From the IMG/VR virus record IMGVR_UViG_3300031757_000001, positions 1 through 56,178 of that record: a stretch of 56,178 bases of DNA. One strand, 5' to 3'. Below are positions 13,097 through 18,824 of this stretch, piece after piece (the first letter of the stretch is position 1; each line of letters opens with the position of its first letter). The stretch is from a virus. The position numbers and the translations under genes were made by a program. A model generated the notes under the pieces. That model saw only the letters and a program-made list of their open reading frames with translations, was not told where the DNA came from and made no database searches.

Positions 13097-13369
13097 TTAT
13101 TCTCCGAAGATTTCACGAAGCGAACCGCTGACATTTTCCATATCAACGAGATTTTCGTCATTGTCAAAATCGTCTTTGTCTTCCTTTTCGACTGCATCGA
13201 GGGAAAGAAATTCCTCTTTCACTTCGTCATCTGAAGCGTTTTGCACTCCATGCTCAAGGACAAATTCTTCCGCCTTGAGTTCTTCAAGCAAGCCTTGAAA
13301 CTGCGGAGCAACTTCGGAAGCGTTCGCAACTGCGTTTTTAATTAGTTCTAGTCTTTTTGATTCTGTCAT
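13097..13369 (-). CDS. Acidic protein, paralogue of the gene at 15881 (90 aa), leaderless
   Basis: The N-terminal 30 residues are helical, with VAPQFQGLLEELK identical to the protein at 15881-16177. The rest is Asp/Glu-rich (DKDDFDNDE) and ends with VSGSLREIF, against VSGSFADLF in the paralogue. The acidity could suit a DNA-mimic or an interaction tail, which is inference only. Its ATG is at the predicted start of the promoter at 13376-13404. Confidence 0.65.
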   Translation of the reverse strand: MTESKRLELIKNAVANASEVAPQFQGLLEELKAEEFVLEHGVQNASDDEVKEEFLSLDAVEKEDKDDFDNDENLVDMENVSGSLREIFGE

Positions 13370-13375
13370 AAGTAT

Positions 13376-13404
13376 AATCTAAAGGATTTTCGGTTAAAAG
13401 TCAA
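13376..13404 (-). promoter_or_regulatory. Promoter of a leaderless gene
   Basis: On the - strand, TTGACT, 17 bp, TAGATT. The predicted start coincides with the first base of the ATG at 13369. Confidence 0.75.
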
Positions 13405-13423
13405 GCTTTTTTTTCAACTATTT

Positions 13424-13627
13424 TTAGCGTTCGTCCCAAACGCCTGCGTTTTGTTCCATGGACTTGAAGCCAACACGCTCCTCGAATTCGATCATTTCGA
13501 CTTCCCAAATGGCATCTTCGAGGTGCTTAATTGAAAGGTTGATCGCATCGATTGCGTCTTGATTGGTAGTCTTGGCGAGCAAGGCGTGAGCATCTTTAAG
13601 GCGGAGTTTTAGTAGGAATGAATTCAT
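13424..13627 (-). CDS. Hypothetical helical protein (67 aa)
   Basis: An alpha-helical acidic protein of unknown function. It has a purine-rich leader of about 38 nt from the promoter at 13672-13700. The stop is about 20 bp before the next promoter. Confidence 0.62.
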   Translation of the reverse strand: MNSFLLKLRLKDAHALLAKTTNQDAIDAINLSIKHLEDAIWEVEMIEFEERVGFKSMEQNAGVWDER

Positions 13628-13671
13628 ATTTTTTATTTTTAGTAGTTAATCTTTCTTAATCTTATATATAC

Positions 13672-13700
13672 AATATACCATAAGAATACCCATTTGTCAA
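13672..13700 (-). promoter_or_regulatory. Sigma70-like promoter
   Basis: On the - strand, TTGACA, 17 bp, TATATT, almost the same as at 18743-18771. It leaves a leader of about 38 nt rich in A and G. Confidence 0.78.
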
Positions 13701-13813
13701 GCGAATTGGCGTTTTTTCTTGTCGCGCAAAGTATTGCCATTCAGGGGGTTATGAATTTGATGAAAAAAAAATGAAAAAAAACGAAGAAAAAAACGAAAAG
13801 TTAAAAATGTTTT

Positions 13814-13888
13814 CGTAAGGTGCTGACTGTCAAGCACTTCTGTGCGCGGGGGCCGCCCTCGTAAGGCGTTGCCTATTAAGGCTTTACG
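13814..13888. repeat. 75-bp double-palindrome boundary element, copy 10
   Basis: Palindromes start at 13814 and 13860, with core GCGCGGGGGCCGCCC. The terminal TTACG arm supplies the TAA stop of the - strand gene at 13884-14033. Confidence 0.78.
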
Positions 13889-14033
13889 CGGGAAACAAAC
13901 CGTAACGGCGTTTACCGTTAGAGTTCGCAAGGCGAGAGCGGAGAAGCCTTTCGGCATCACGCTTACGCATAGCGATGGATTCGACTTGCCAAACAGAGCC
14001 TGCTTGGTTGAGGATGGATTTTAGTATATACAT
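13884..14033 (-). CDS. Small basic protein (49 aa), near-identical paralogue of the gene at 15561
   Basis: A basic helical protein starting MYILKSILNQAG; 44 or so of 49 residues are the same in the protein at 15561-15710. Highly conserved middle: WQVESIAMRKRDAERLLRSR. No family recognised. Stop codon within repeat element 10. It follows the gene at 14057 in the same unit. Confidence 0.65.
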   Translation of the reverse strand: MYILKSILNQAGSVWQVESIAMRKRDAERLLRSRLANSNGKRRYGLFPA

Positions 14034-14056
14034 AATTTTTTAAGTTTTATTAAGGA

Positions 14057-14227
14057 TTAAGCGAAGAAGCCATGCTTCTTGATCTCGCTAGGCTTGAACG
14101 CAAAACGCTTTTGAGAGCGGTAGAGACGGCAAAGGACGACTTTACCTAAAGAGTCGCTAGAGCCAAAGCCCATGACTTGGAAGATCCGCCCTTGGCGGTT
14201 GGTGACGATATCATTTTTCTTGAACAT
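14057..14227 (-). CDS. Hypothetical small beta-rich protein (56 aa)
   Basis: A compact basic protein, MFKKNDIVTNRQGRIFQV..., with the look of a small SH3-like or KOW-like barrel (short strands, KNDIV...G.V start). Family not certain. It has a leader with an AAGAAAGAAAA purine run upstream of the ATG. Confidence 0.6.
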   Translation of the reverse strand: MFKKNDIVTNRQGRIFQVMGFGSSDSLGKVVLCRLYRSQKRFAFKPSEIKKHGFFA

Positions 14228-14259
14228 AATTTTTTCTTTCTTAATTTAACTTATACTAT

Positions 14260-14288
14260 AATGTAACACAGTTTTGGTTGAATGTCAA
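14260..14288 (-). promoter_or_regulatory. Sigma70-like promoter
   Basis: On the - strand, TTGACA, 17 bp, TACATT, followed by TATAGTATAAG. It leaves a leader of about 26 nt with an AAGAAAGAAAAA run. Confidence 0.72.
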
Positions 14289-14361
14289 ATTTTATTTTGA
14301 CTTTTTTTCATCTTTGGAGCGATGACGAATTTGAGGAGGATTTTTTCTCTTTGTGTTAATT

Positions 14362-14550
14362 TCATTGGTTGAACCTGTGGGGGTTTTCGAGTTTAGCAAG
14401 CTCGGCTTGCATTTCGGCAAGGTCTTCGCCAAAAACCTCATTGGCAACCTTAACGGACAAAGCCGTTTCGGGAGTTGCCTCATCGTTCATCTTTTCAAGA
14501 GCGGAGGCGAATGCTCCGATCTTGGCTCTTAATTCTTTTATTTTATTCAT
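14362..14550 (-). CDS. Hypothetical helical protein (62 aa)
   Basis: An acidic, Ala/Glu-rich coiled-coil-like protein. ATG 14550 is chosen because MNKIKELRAK follows an AAAAAAGATT leader; an upstream extension is poor. No family recognised. Confidence 0.6.
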   Translation of the reverse strand: MNKIKELRAKIGAFASALEKMNDEATPETALSVKVANEVFGEDLAEMQAELAKLENPHRFNQ

Positions 14551-14612
14551 AATCTTTTTTAACTTTCTATATACAACATAACACACAAACAGGCAAAACG
14601 CAAATTATTTCT

Positions 14613-14699
14613 TCAACTATTTTCTTGCACAATCTTCTTGTGCTTCGCCTTGCGAGGCAAGACCTTATTACGCCTTTTCATCGGGCGGGACTTGGGCAT
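14613..14699 (-). CDS. 28-residue basic peptide
   Basis: A very basic short protein (MPKSRPMKRRNK...). It has a promoter and a purine-rich leader (GGTAAGAAAGAC). It resembles the tiny basic peptides at 1490 and 8643 in size and charge, though not clearly in sequence. Confidence 0.5.
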   Translation of the reverse strand: MPKSRPMKRRNKVLPRKAKHKKIVQENS

Positions 14700-14735
14700 G
14701 ATTATTGTCTTTCTTACCTTAACTTTCATATGTAT

Positions 14736-14764
14736 AACATAACACATAGGAGGGCGAAAGTCAA
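14736..14764 (-). promoter_or_regulatory. Sigma70-like promoter
   Basis: On the - strand, TTGACT, 17 bp, TATGTT, upstream of the basic peptide gene at 14613-14699. Confidence 0.68.
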
Positions 14765-14788
14765 GCTTTTTTTTCACTTATTTCATGT

Positions 14789-14863
14789 CGTAAAGCCTTG
14801 ACTATCAAGGGCTTCGGCGCGCACACCCCGCCCTCGTAAGGCGTTGGCTATTAGGTGGTTAGG
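14789..14863. repeat. 75-bp double-palindrome boundary element, copy 11
   Basis: Palindromes start at 14789 and 14835. The first has an inner stem AAGCC-TTGA with TCAA-GGGCTT. The core here is C-rich (GCGCACACCCCGCC) instead of G-rich. The second half supplies the TAA stop of the gene at 14859. Confidence 0.72.
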
Positions 14864-15113
14864 CTTTTCCTACTAGATTCCAAGCAGTATGCCCTTTTGG
14901 AGCTTGGCAAGACTGAACGCCAAAGTCACGAAAGGTAATGTCTGCGACATCCCAAACATCGGAAACTTGAGCCATCCATTGCCCTTTAGTTGGTGCGTTT
15001 TTTTGGTACGGCAAAGTCTGATAAGTGCCGAGCTTGTCGCCATTGGCGAGCGTCATCTCTATGCGAGCTTGACGAAAGAGAATAAATGGAATATTGTTTT
15101 TAATCTTAATCAT
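14859..15113 (-). CDS. Hypothetical protein (84 aa)
   Basis: A small basic beta-rich protein starting MIKIKNN; no family recognised. It lies 22 bp after the gene at 15136 and is probably cotranscribed with it. Confidence 0.62.
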   Translation of the reverse strand: MIKIKNNIPFILFRQARIEMTLANGDKLGTYQTLPYQKNAPTKGQWMAQVSDVWDVADITFRDFGVQSCQAPKGHTAWNLVGKA

Positions 15114-15135
15114 AATTGTTGAAATGGTAAATTGT

Positions 15136-15312
15136 TTAGCTTTTTAGCAATTCGGTTTGCCGATTGACGAAAGCAACGAATTGCTCTTGCGAGTCACGAT
15201 TAGGCTTTTTTGATAAGCCACCGAAGGTGTTTTGCTCGAAGCCACCTAAGAGCATGACCCAAAATCTTTGGGTGTAGTTGAAACGGATTGTGAGATCTTT
15301 TTTTGTGAACAT
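15136..15312 (-). CDS. Hypothetical protein (58 aa)
   Basis: A short protein, MFTKKDLTIRFNY..., mixed character, no family recognised. A leader with AAGAAAGAAAGAAAAA precedes the ATG, downstream of the promoter at 15348-15376. Confidence 0.6.
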   Translation of the reverse strand: MFTKKDLTIRFNYTQRFWVMLLGGFEQNTFGGLSKKPNRDSQEQFVAFVNRQTELLKS

Positions 15313-15347
15313 AATTTTTCTTTCTTTCTTAATTTAACTTATACTAT

Positions 15348-15376
15348 ACTATAAACCATAAAACGGCAAAAGTCAA
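15348..15376 (-). promoter_or_regulatory. Sigma70-like promoter
   Basis: On the - strand, TTGACT, 17 bp, TATAGT (part of TATAGTATAGTATAAG). It leaves a leader of about 30 nt. Confidence 0.72.
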
Positions 15377-15490
15377 ATTATTTGGGCACTTTTCTTGTTT
15401 CGCTTTTAGTTGTTGCTCAACCACTTAGGAAAACCGTTAAAAAAAAGTGAAAAAAAACGAAGAAAAAAAACAGAAAACTAAAGGGTCTTT

Positions 15491-15565
15491 TATAAGGTGT
15501 TGACTACCAAGGACTTACGTGGACAGGGGCCGCCTGCCTAAGTGCTTATGGCTTAGGGGTTTACG
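15491..15565. repeat. 75-bp double-palindrome boundary element, copy 12
   Basis: Palindromes start at 15491 and 15537, with core TGGACAGGGGCCGCCTG. The TTACG end supplies the TAA stop of the gene at 15561. Confidence 0.72.
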
Positions 15566-15710
15566 CCTTAAAGAGGCCGTAGCGATATTTGCCCTTGCTA
15601 TTCGCAAGGCGAGAGCGGAGAAGCCTTTCGGCGTCACGCTTACGCATGGCTATGGATTCAACTTGCCAAGCTGAGCCAGCTTGATTAAGGATTGCTTTTA
15701 GTATATACAT
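15561..15710 (-). CDS. Small basic protein (49 aa), paralogue of the gene at 13884
   Basis: Near-identical to the 49-residue protein at 13884-14033, including MYILK, LNQAGS and WQVESIAMRKRDAERLLRSR. ATG 15710 is chosen by alignment with the paralogue. It ends a three-gene unit with the genes at 15718 and 15881. Confidence 0.65.
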   Translation of the reverse strand: MYILKAILNQAGSAWQVESIAMRKRDAERLLRSRLANSKGKYRYGLFKA

Positions 15711-15717
15711 AAATTTC

Positions 15718-15876
15718 TTATTCTCCATTGAGTTCGGTTGATACATCGAGCCACCATGTTTCGGGTTCGTCCTCTTGCGTAAAGTAACCCATTGCTTGCA
15801 GTTGGTCGAAGGCTTCGCCCTTTTCGGTGTCTGTGCCAAAGTTGAGAAGGTTGAGCCAGTAGTCTATAATGTCCAT
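15718..15876 (-). CDS. Hypothetical acidic protein (52 aa)
   Basis: A Trp-rich acidic small protein (MDIIDYWLNLLNF...). It is the middle gene of the 16177-15561 unit, 4 bp after the upstream stop. No family recognised. Confidence 0.6.
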   Translation of the reverse strand: MDIIDYWLNLLNFGTDTEKGEAFDQLQAMGYFTQEDEPETWWLDVSTELNGE

Positions 15877-15880
15877 TTTC

Positions 15881-16177
15881 TTAGCTTTCGATTGTGTCGA
15901 AAAGGTCAGCGAATGAACCACTTACGCAATCCATATCGGTTTGTTCCTCATCGTTTTCGTCAATGTCATCCTTGTCGGATTCGACTGCGTCAAGGGAAAC
16001 GAACTCTTGTTCAATGTCCTCTTTCGAGGCGTGTTGAGTTCCATGCTCAAGGACTAAATCCTCAGCGAGCTTTTCGGACTTGAGTTCCTCAAGCAATCCT
16101 TGAAACTGAGGAGCGACTTTTGTTGCGTTGGCAACGGCATTGGCGATAAGGGCGAATCTTTCTTTCTCATTTAACAT
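15881..16177 (-). CDS. Acidic protein, paralogue of the gene at 13097 (98 aa), leaderless
   Basis: A paralogue of the 13097-13369 product, sharing VAPQFQGLLEELK, the DAVE/acidic middle (DKDDIDENDEE) and the VSGS end. First gene of a three-gene unit. Its ATG is next to the predicted start of a CTGTCA-subclass promoter. Confidence 0.65.
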   Translation of the reverse strand: MLNEKERFALIANAVANATKVAPQFQGLLEELKSEKLAEDLVLEHGTQHASKEDIEQEFVSLDAVESDKDDIDENDEEQTDMDCVSGSFADLFDTIES

Positions 16178-16181
16178 AACT

Positions 16182-16211
16182 ACATAATGACAGAATCTGA
16201 GAAAACCGCAA
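16182..16211 (-). promoter_or_regulatory. Early promoter, CTGTCA subclass (weak -35)
   Basis: On the - strand, TTGCGG, 18 bp ending in TTCTGTCA, TTATGT. It has the same spacer end as the + strand CTGTCA promoters. The predicted start is at 16176, inside the ATG. Confidence 0.62.
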
Positions 16212-16241
16212 GCTAATTCGTATTCAGCTAACTTTCACTTG

Positions 16242-16270
16242 CGTAAAGCCTTGACAGTCAATGGATAGAA
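16242..16270. repeat. Half-copy of the boundary element
   Basis: CGTAAAGCCTTGACAGTCAA matches the left half of full elements but lacks the complementary right arm and the second unit. The rest of the 16178-16389 gap shows no supportable gene. Confidence 0.35.
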
Positions 16271-16389
16271 GAAGAATTTATTTTTAGGTATGTGCGGAGG
16301 AAAAACGCCCGAAAACTCAATCTCGACTTTTTTTATTGCACAAGCTATTGGTGCTCATGGGTTTATGGCAGAATTTTTCGTGATATTTT

Positions 16390-16464
16390 CGCAAGCTGTT
16401 GATACACAGGGGCTTGCGAGAGCGGGGGCCGCCCTCGTAAGGCGTTGCCTATTAAGGGCTTACC
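16390..16464. repeat. 75-bp double-palindrome boundary element, copy 13
   Basis: Palindromes start at 16390 (CGCAAG...CTTGCG, a compensated arm change) and 16436 (CGTAAG...CTTACC), with core AGCGGGGGCCGCC. It supplies the TAA stop of the gene at 16460. Confidence 0.8.
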
Positions 16465-16654
16465 AGACGAAAGCTCCTGTTCCCTCTGGTCTGGCAGAGC
16501 CAGACGCTAGAGGGTGAAGCTCTAAGTCGGTGACTGGCACCGACCAAACCCTAGAGGAGAAGCCCCTAGCACGGACGACTGCGGTGTCGCCAGTTACGGA
16601 CTCAACCACGCAGGAGAATCCACCGAAGAGAACTATATCGTTAATCTTAATCAT
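16460..16654 (-). CDS. Hypothetical beta-rich protein (64 aa), leaderless
   Basis: A short protein starting MIKINDIVLFGGF, with valine-rich strands suggesting a small beta-barrel; no family certain. The frame is open upstream, but the promoter at 16661-16689 lies there and its start point is the ATG's first base. Confidence 0.62.
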   Translation of the reverse strand: MIKINDIVLFGGFSCVVESVTGDTAVVRARGFSSRVWSVPVTDLELHPLASGSARPEGTGAFVW

Positions 16655-16660
16655 ACATAC

Positions 16661-16689
16661 AATGTACCACAGAAACGGGCATTTGTCAA
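16661..16689 (-). promoter_or_regulatory. Promoter of a leaderless gene
   Basis: On the - strand, TTGACA, 17 bp, TACATT. The predicted start coincides exactly with the first base of the ATG at 16654. Confidence 0.8.
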
Positions 16690-16713
16690 GAACTTTTTTC
16701 ACTTATTTCGCTC

Positions 16714-16788
16714 CGTAAAGCCTTGGCTATCAAGGGCTTCGGCGCGCGGAGGGCGCCCTCGTAAGGCGTTGGTTATTAGGTGGTTAGG
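16714..16788. repeat. 75-bp double-palindrome boundary element, copy 14
   Basis: Palindromes start at 16714 and 16760; the first is nearly the same as in copy 11. Core GCGCGCGGAGGGCGCC. It supplies the TAA stop of the gene at 16784. Confidence 0.75.
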
Positions 16789-16993
16789 CTAGTCCCAAAT
16801 CCCGCATTTCATCGTAGGTTGCCTCGTCGCAAGCGTCACGAACACCTTCGCGGTAGTTGTCGAGCCAAACATACTCGAAGCCTGTTTCGAGCTGATCGCT
16901 GAGGCGTTTAGGAAGCTCTTCGGAATCGCGACCTTCGTAGCCTGCTTCATAGGCTTCTTGTGCGATGTAGTCAATGTCTTGTGATTTGTACAT
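16784..16993 (-). CDS. Hypothetical acidic protein (69 aa), near-leaderless
   Basis: An acidic helical protein, MYKSQDIDYIAQEAYEAGYE..., no family recognised. ATG 16993 is chosen because the promoter lies just upstream; in-frame upstream codons overlap the -10 and -35. Confidence 0.62.
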   Translation of the reverse strand: MYKSQDIDYIAQEAYEAGYEGRDSEELPKRLSDQLETGFEYVWLDNYREGVRDACDEATYDEMRDLGLA

Positions 16994-17001
16994 ACTACAG
17001 T

Positions 17002-17031
17002 ATAACATATGAAAGGGACATATAGTGTCCA
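17002..17031 (-). promoter_or_regulatory. Probable promoter
   Basis: On the - strand, TGGACA, 18 bp, TGTTAT. The predicted start is 2 nt before the ATG at 16993. The -35 is one mismatch from consensus. Confidence 0.6.
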
Positions 17032-17044
17032 CATGAAAGAAAGT

Positions 17045-17119
17045 TGTAAGTCACTGAGTATCAACGACTTACCGCCCCCGTCCCCGCCCTCGTAAGGCGT
17101 TGCCTATCAAGGGGTTAGC
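17045..17119. repeat. 75-bp double-palindrome boundary element, copy 15
   Basis: Palindromes start at 17045 (TGTAAG...CTTACC) and 17091. The core is C-rich (GCCCCCGTCCCCGCC). It supplies the TAA stop of the gene at 17115. Confidence 0.72.
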
Positions 17120-17303
17120 GTTGTGCTCGCTCAACTGCGTGCGTGATCTGTTGCTCTAGCTCGTGAATCTTTGAGTCTATGTCAATCTGTACGGATTGAA
17201 TTTGTTGAGCTTCGGATGTCTTACCCGAACGCAATGCGTTCATGCGTTGAAGCGTGAGAGCTTGAAGGGTTGAGACTAGTCTGTCAATTTGTTCTTTTAT
17301 CAT
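17115..17303 (-). CDS. Hypothetical coiled-coil protein (62 aa), leaderless
   Basis: A helical Gln/Leu-rich protein starting MIKEQIDRL with heptad-like spacing; probably a coiled coil. No family recognised. Its ATG is one base from the predicted transcription start. Confidence 0.62.
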   Translation of the reverse strand: MIKEQIDRLVSTLQALTLQRMNALRSGKTSEAQQIQSVQIDIDSKIHELEQQITHAVERAQR

Positions 17304-17310
17304 AGCTTGT

Positions 17311-17339
17311 ATTATAGGGGATTAAATGAATTTTGTCAA
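17311..17339 (-). promoter_or_regulatory. Consensus sigma70 promoter
   Basis: On the - strand, TTGACA, 17 bp, TATAAT: a full consensus match. The predicted start is at 17304, next to the ATG at 17303. Confidence 0.85.
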
Positions 17340-17341
17340 GA

Positions 17342-17536
17342 TTATTTTTGCTTTTGTTGAGCCTCTAATTTAAGAAGCTCCACGGCATGAGCGTTGCGAG
17401 TCAGTACCCTTTGAAGGGCGAGGGCATTGTTTTTGGCTTTATCCGCAAAGTTAGCCCAGAAGCTAACACGCTCCCCATGCCAATTGATTAACTCTTTAAC
17501 CCTATGGGATTCGTTTATTGTTTGATTTATTGTCAT
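17342..17536 (-). CDS. Hypothetical helical protein (64 aa)
   Basis: A basic helical protein of unknown function. It lies 26 bp after the gene at 17563 and is probably cotranscribed. The -35 of the next promoter begins 3 bp beyond its stop. Confidence 0.6.
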   Translation of the reverse strand: MTINQTINESHRVKELINWHGERVSFWANFADKAKNNALALQRVLTRNAHAVELLKLEAQQKQK

Positions 17537-17562
17537 AATGTGTTGATTGTAAAGGGTTTATC

Positions 17563-17847
17563 TCAGTCGAAAAGACCATTGTCCCAATCCTTACGGACTG
17601 AGGCGAGACTGGCAACAAAGGCGACTGCCTCTTGATGCTTTGCTTCCTCAATGGCGATTGCAAGAGCATTGCGTAACTCGACAATCTGAGCTTGAGTCGC
17701 ATTGACTTGCAACTGGCGAGAGTTACGCAAGGAAGGCTTGCGACTCTTGGCGAGCAATGTTTGCCACTCGGCAAGAATGGTAATTCTGCGAGCGATGGCG
17801 TTTTTAATTTCCTTGACGGAGGACGGAATTTCTACTGTATTTATCAT
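17563..17847 (-). CDS. Hypothetical helical protein (94 aa)
   Basis: An Ala/Glu/Gln-rich helical protein, probably coiled-coil, no family recognised. A leader of about 28 nt with AAGAAAGAAAGAAAAAA precedes ATG 17847. Confidence 0.62.
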   Translation of the reverse strand: MINTVEIPSSVKEIKNAIARRITILAEWQTLLAKSRKPSLRNSRQLQVNATQAQIVELRNALAIAIEEAKHQEAVAFVASLASVRKDWDNGLFD

Positions 17848-17881
17848 AATTTTTTCTTTCTTTCTTAACTTACTATACTAT

Positions 17882-17910
17882 ACAATAGACCAGTTTTGCC
17901 CTAAAGTCAA
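17882..17910 (-). promoter_or_regulatory. Sigma70-like promoter
   Basis: On the - strand, TTGACT, 17 bp, TATTGT, followed by a TATAGTATAGTAAG stretch and a purine-rich leader. Confidence 0.7.
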
Positions 17911-17934
17911 GCGATTTGCGAAGTTTTTTTATGT

Positions 17935-17963
17935 TGTAAAGCATTGGCTGTTAGAGAGTTGCA
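17935..17963. repeat. Half-copy of the boundary element
   Basis: A single diverged unit (TGTAAAGCATTGGCTGTTAG...) without a second half at the 46-bp pitch. It is followed by a run of seven A. Confidence 0.35.
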
Positions 17964-18014
17964 AGAACAGGCAAAAAAAAGTTTGTTTATTTTTGCGAAG
18001 TTTTACCCTTATGT

Positions 18015-18089
18015 CGTAAGACGTTGCCTACCAAGGGCTTACGGGCGCAGGGGCCGCTCGCCTAACCGATTGACTGTTAGCTACTTAGG
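18015..18089. repeat. 75-bp double-palindrome boundary element, copy 16
   Basis: Palindromes start at 18015 (CGTAAG...CTTACG) and 18061 (CCTAAC...CTTAGG), with core GGCGCAGGGGCCGCTCG. It ends one base before the stop codon of the gene at 18090. Confidence 0.78.
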
Positions 18090-18263
18090 TCAAGTCCAAC
18101 CATTTTGCTCAGCAATCAAGTTGGTGACTTGTAGAGAGTGCCAATTAGCTTGACGCAAGGCTCTCAAGTGCCATGAGGCGTTTATGCCTTCGGTGCGTTG
18201 AGCGGTAGCAGTCCACTTGGACGCTTGGCGTTTATGGTGAGCGATTTTATTTGCTATTTCCAT
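18090..18263 (-). CDS. Hypothetical basic helical protein (57 aa)
   Basis: A His/Gln/Trp-rich basic protein starting MEIANKIAHHKR. ATG 18263 is chosen because AAAGGAGCAATCC lies just upstream. It overlaps the end of the membrane protein gene at 18254, so the two are coupled. No family recognised. Confidence 0.6.
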   Translation of the reverse strand: MEIANKIAHHKRQASKWTATAQRTEGINASWHLRALRQANWHSLQVTNLIAEQNGWT

Positions 18264-18457
18264 TTTGGATTGCTCCTTTCTAGGATTGAGAGAAAGGCAC
18301 ACGCTACAGCGAGGAACGGAACGCAGAAAAGGCTAGCCCAAAGTGGGTCAGCAGTAAAGAATGGCATTACGAGAACGCACAAGCCGAAGGAAAGAAACGA
18401 GACGAGCATTATGCAACAGAACGAATCAAGGAGGGTGTTTAGTATTGTTTTAATCAT
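18254..18457 (-). CDS. Small two-helix membrane protein (67 aa), leaderless
   Basis: Two hydrophobic segments (about residues 13-33 and 40-58) joined by a short polar loop, and a basic C-terminus, so probably an inner-membrane hairpin. It could be a superinfection-exclusion or holin-like protein, but nothing specific supports this. Its ATG first base is the predicted start of the promoter at 18464. Confidence 0.62.
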   Translation of the reverse strand: MIKTILNTLLDSFCCIMLVSFLSFGLCVLVMPFFTADPLWASLFCVPFLAVACAFLSILERSNPKWK

Positions 18458-18463
18458 GTTATT

Positions 18464-18492
18464 ATATTAGTTTATTAAAGGGAAAAAGTCAA
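18464..18492 (-). promoter_or_regulatory. Promoter of a leaderless gene
   Basis: On the - strand, TTGACT, 17 bp, TAATAT. The predicted start coincides with 18457. Confidence 0.78.
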
Positions 18493-18511
18493 GCGTTAAA
18501 TGCAGAATTTT

Positions 18512-18697
18512 CTAGCAATCCCAAGAGTTGAGTTCAACGCCTTGATTCATTAGAAGCTCGTTGAGCTTGTTCTCAAGCTTTTCTTGCAAGCTCCAAAGGT
18601 CTTGCTTCTCGGCAGGAGACAGAACGCAATCCTTGAAGGTTTCCTTGATTACGGAAATTTCAATTTCAAGGCGGTCGATTTGTGATTCTTGGTTCAT
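18512..18697 (-). CDS. Hypothetical coiled-coil protein (61 aa)
   Basis: An acidic helical protein with leucine heptads, no family recognised. First gene of the leftward region; its promoter at 18743-18771 leaves a leader of about 39 nt with AAAGAAAGAAAAAA. Confidence 0.62.
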   Translation of the reverse strand: MNQESQIDRLEIEISVIKETFKDCVLSPAEKQDLWSLQEKLENKLNELLMNQGVELNSWDC

Positions 18698-18742
18698 ATT
18701 TTTTTCTTTCTTTGTATTCTTTGTTTCTTAACTTATACATAC

Positions 18743-18771
18743 AATATACCACAGAAAAACCCGTTTGTCAA
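18743..18771 (-). promoter_or_regulatory. Sigma70-like promoter
   Basis: On the - strand, TTGACA, 17 bp, TATATT. It is the rightmost promoter of the leftward early region. Confidence 0.78.
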
Positions 18772-18795
18772 GCGATTTGGAAAGTTTTTTACATT

Positions 18796-18824
18796 CGTAA
18801 GACGCTCATTGTTAACTGGTTGCG
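18796..18824. repeat. Half-copy of the boundary element (rightmost)
   Basis: One unit, CGTAAGACGCTCATTGTTAA and onward, ends TTGCG. It is the last trace of the repeat family; nothing like it was found from 18.83 kb to the window end. Confidence 0.45.

Noticed and set aside
13697-14024. ORFs on both strands across repeat element 10
   Set aside because: They are readings of the GC-rich element and of the real gene at 13884-14033 in other frames.
16290-16517. A + strand ORF of 75 codons starting at 16290
   Set aside because: It runs through repeat element 13 and into the 3' end of the leftward gene at 16460, and its product shows no natural protein character.
1642-18089. The 75-bp elements as integron attC sites or CRISPR repeats
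   Set aside because: There is no conserved core site of the GTTRRRY/RYYYAAC type at defined positions, no integrase, and the copies are far apart with genes between them, not short regular spacers.
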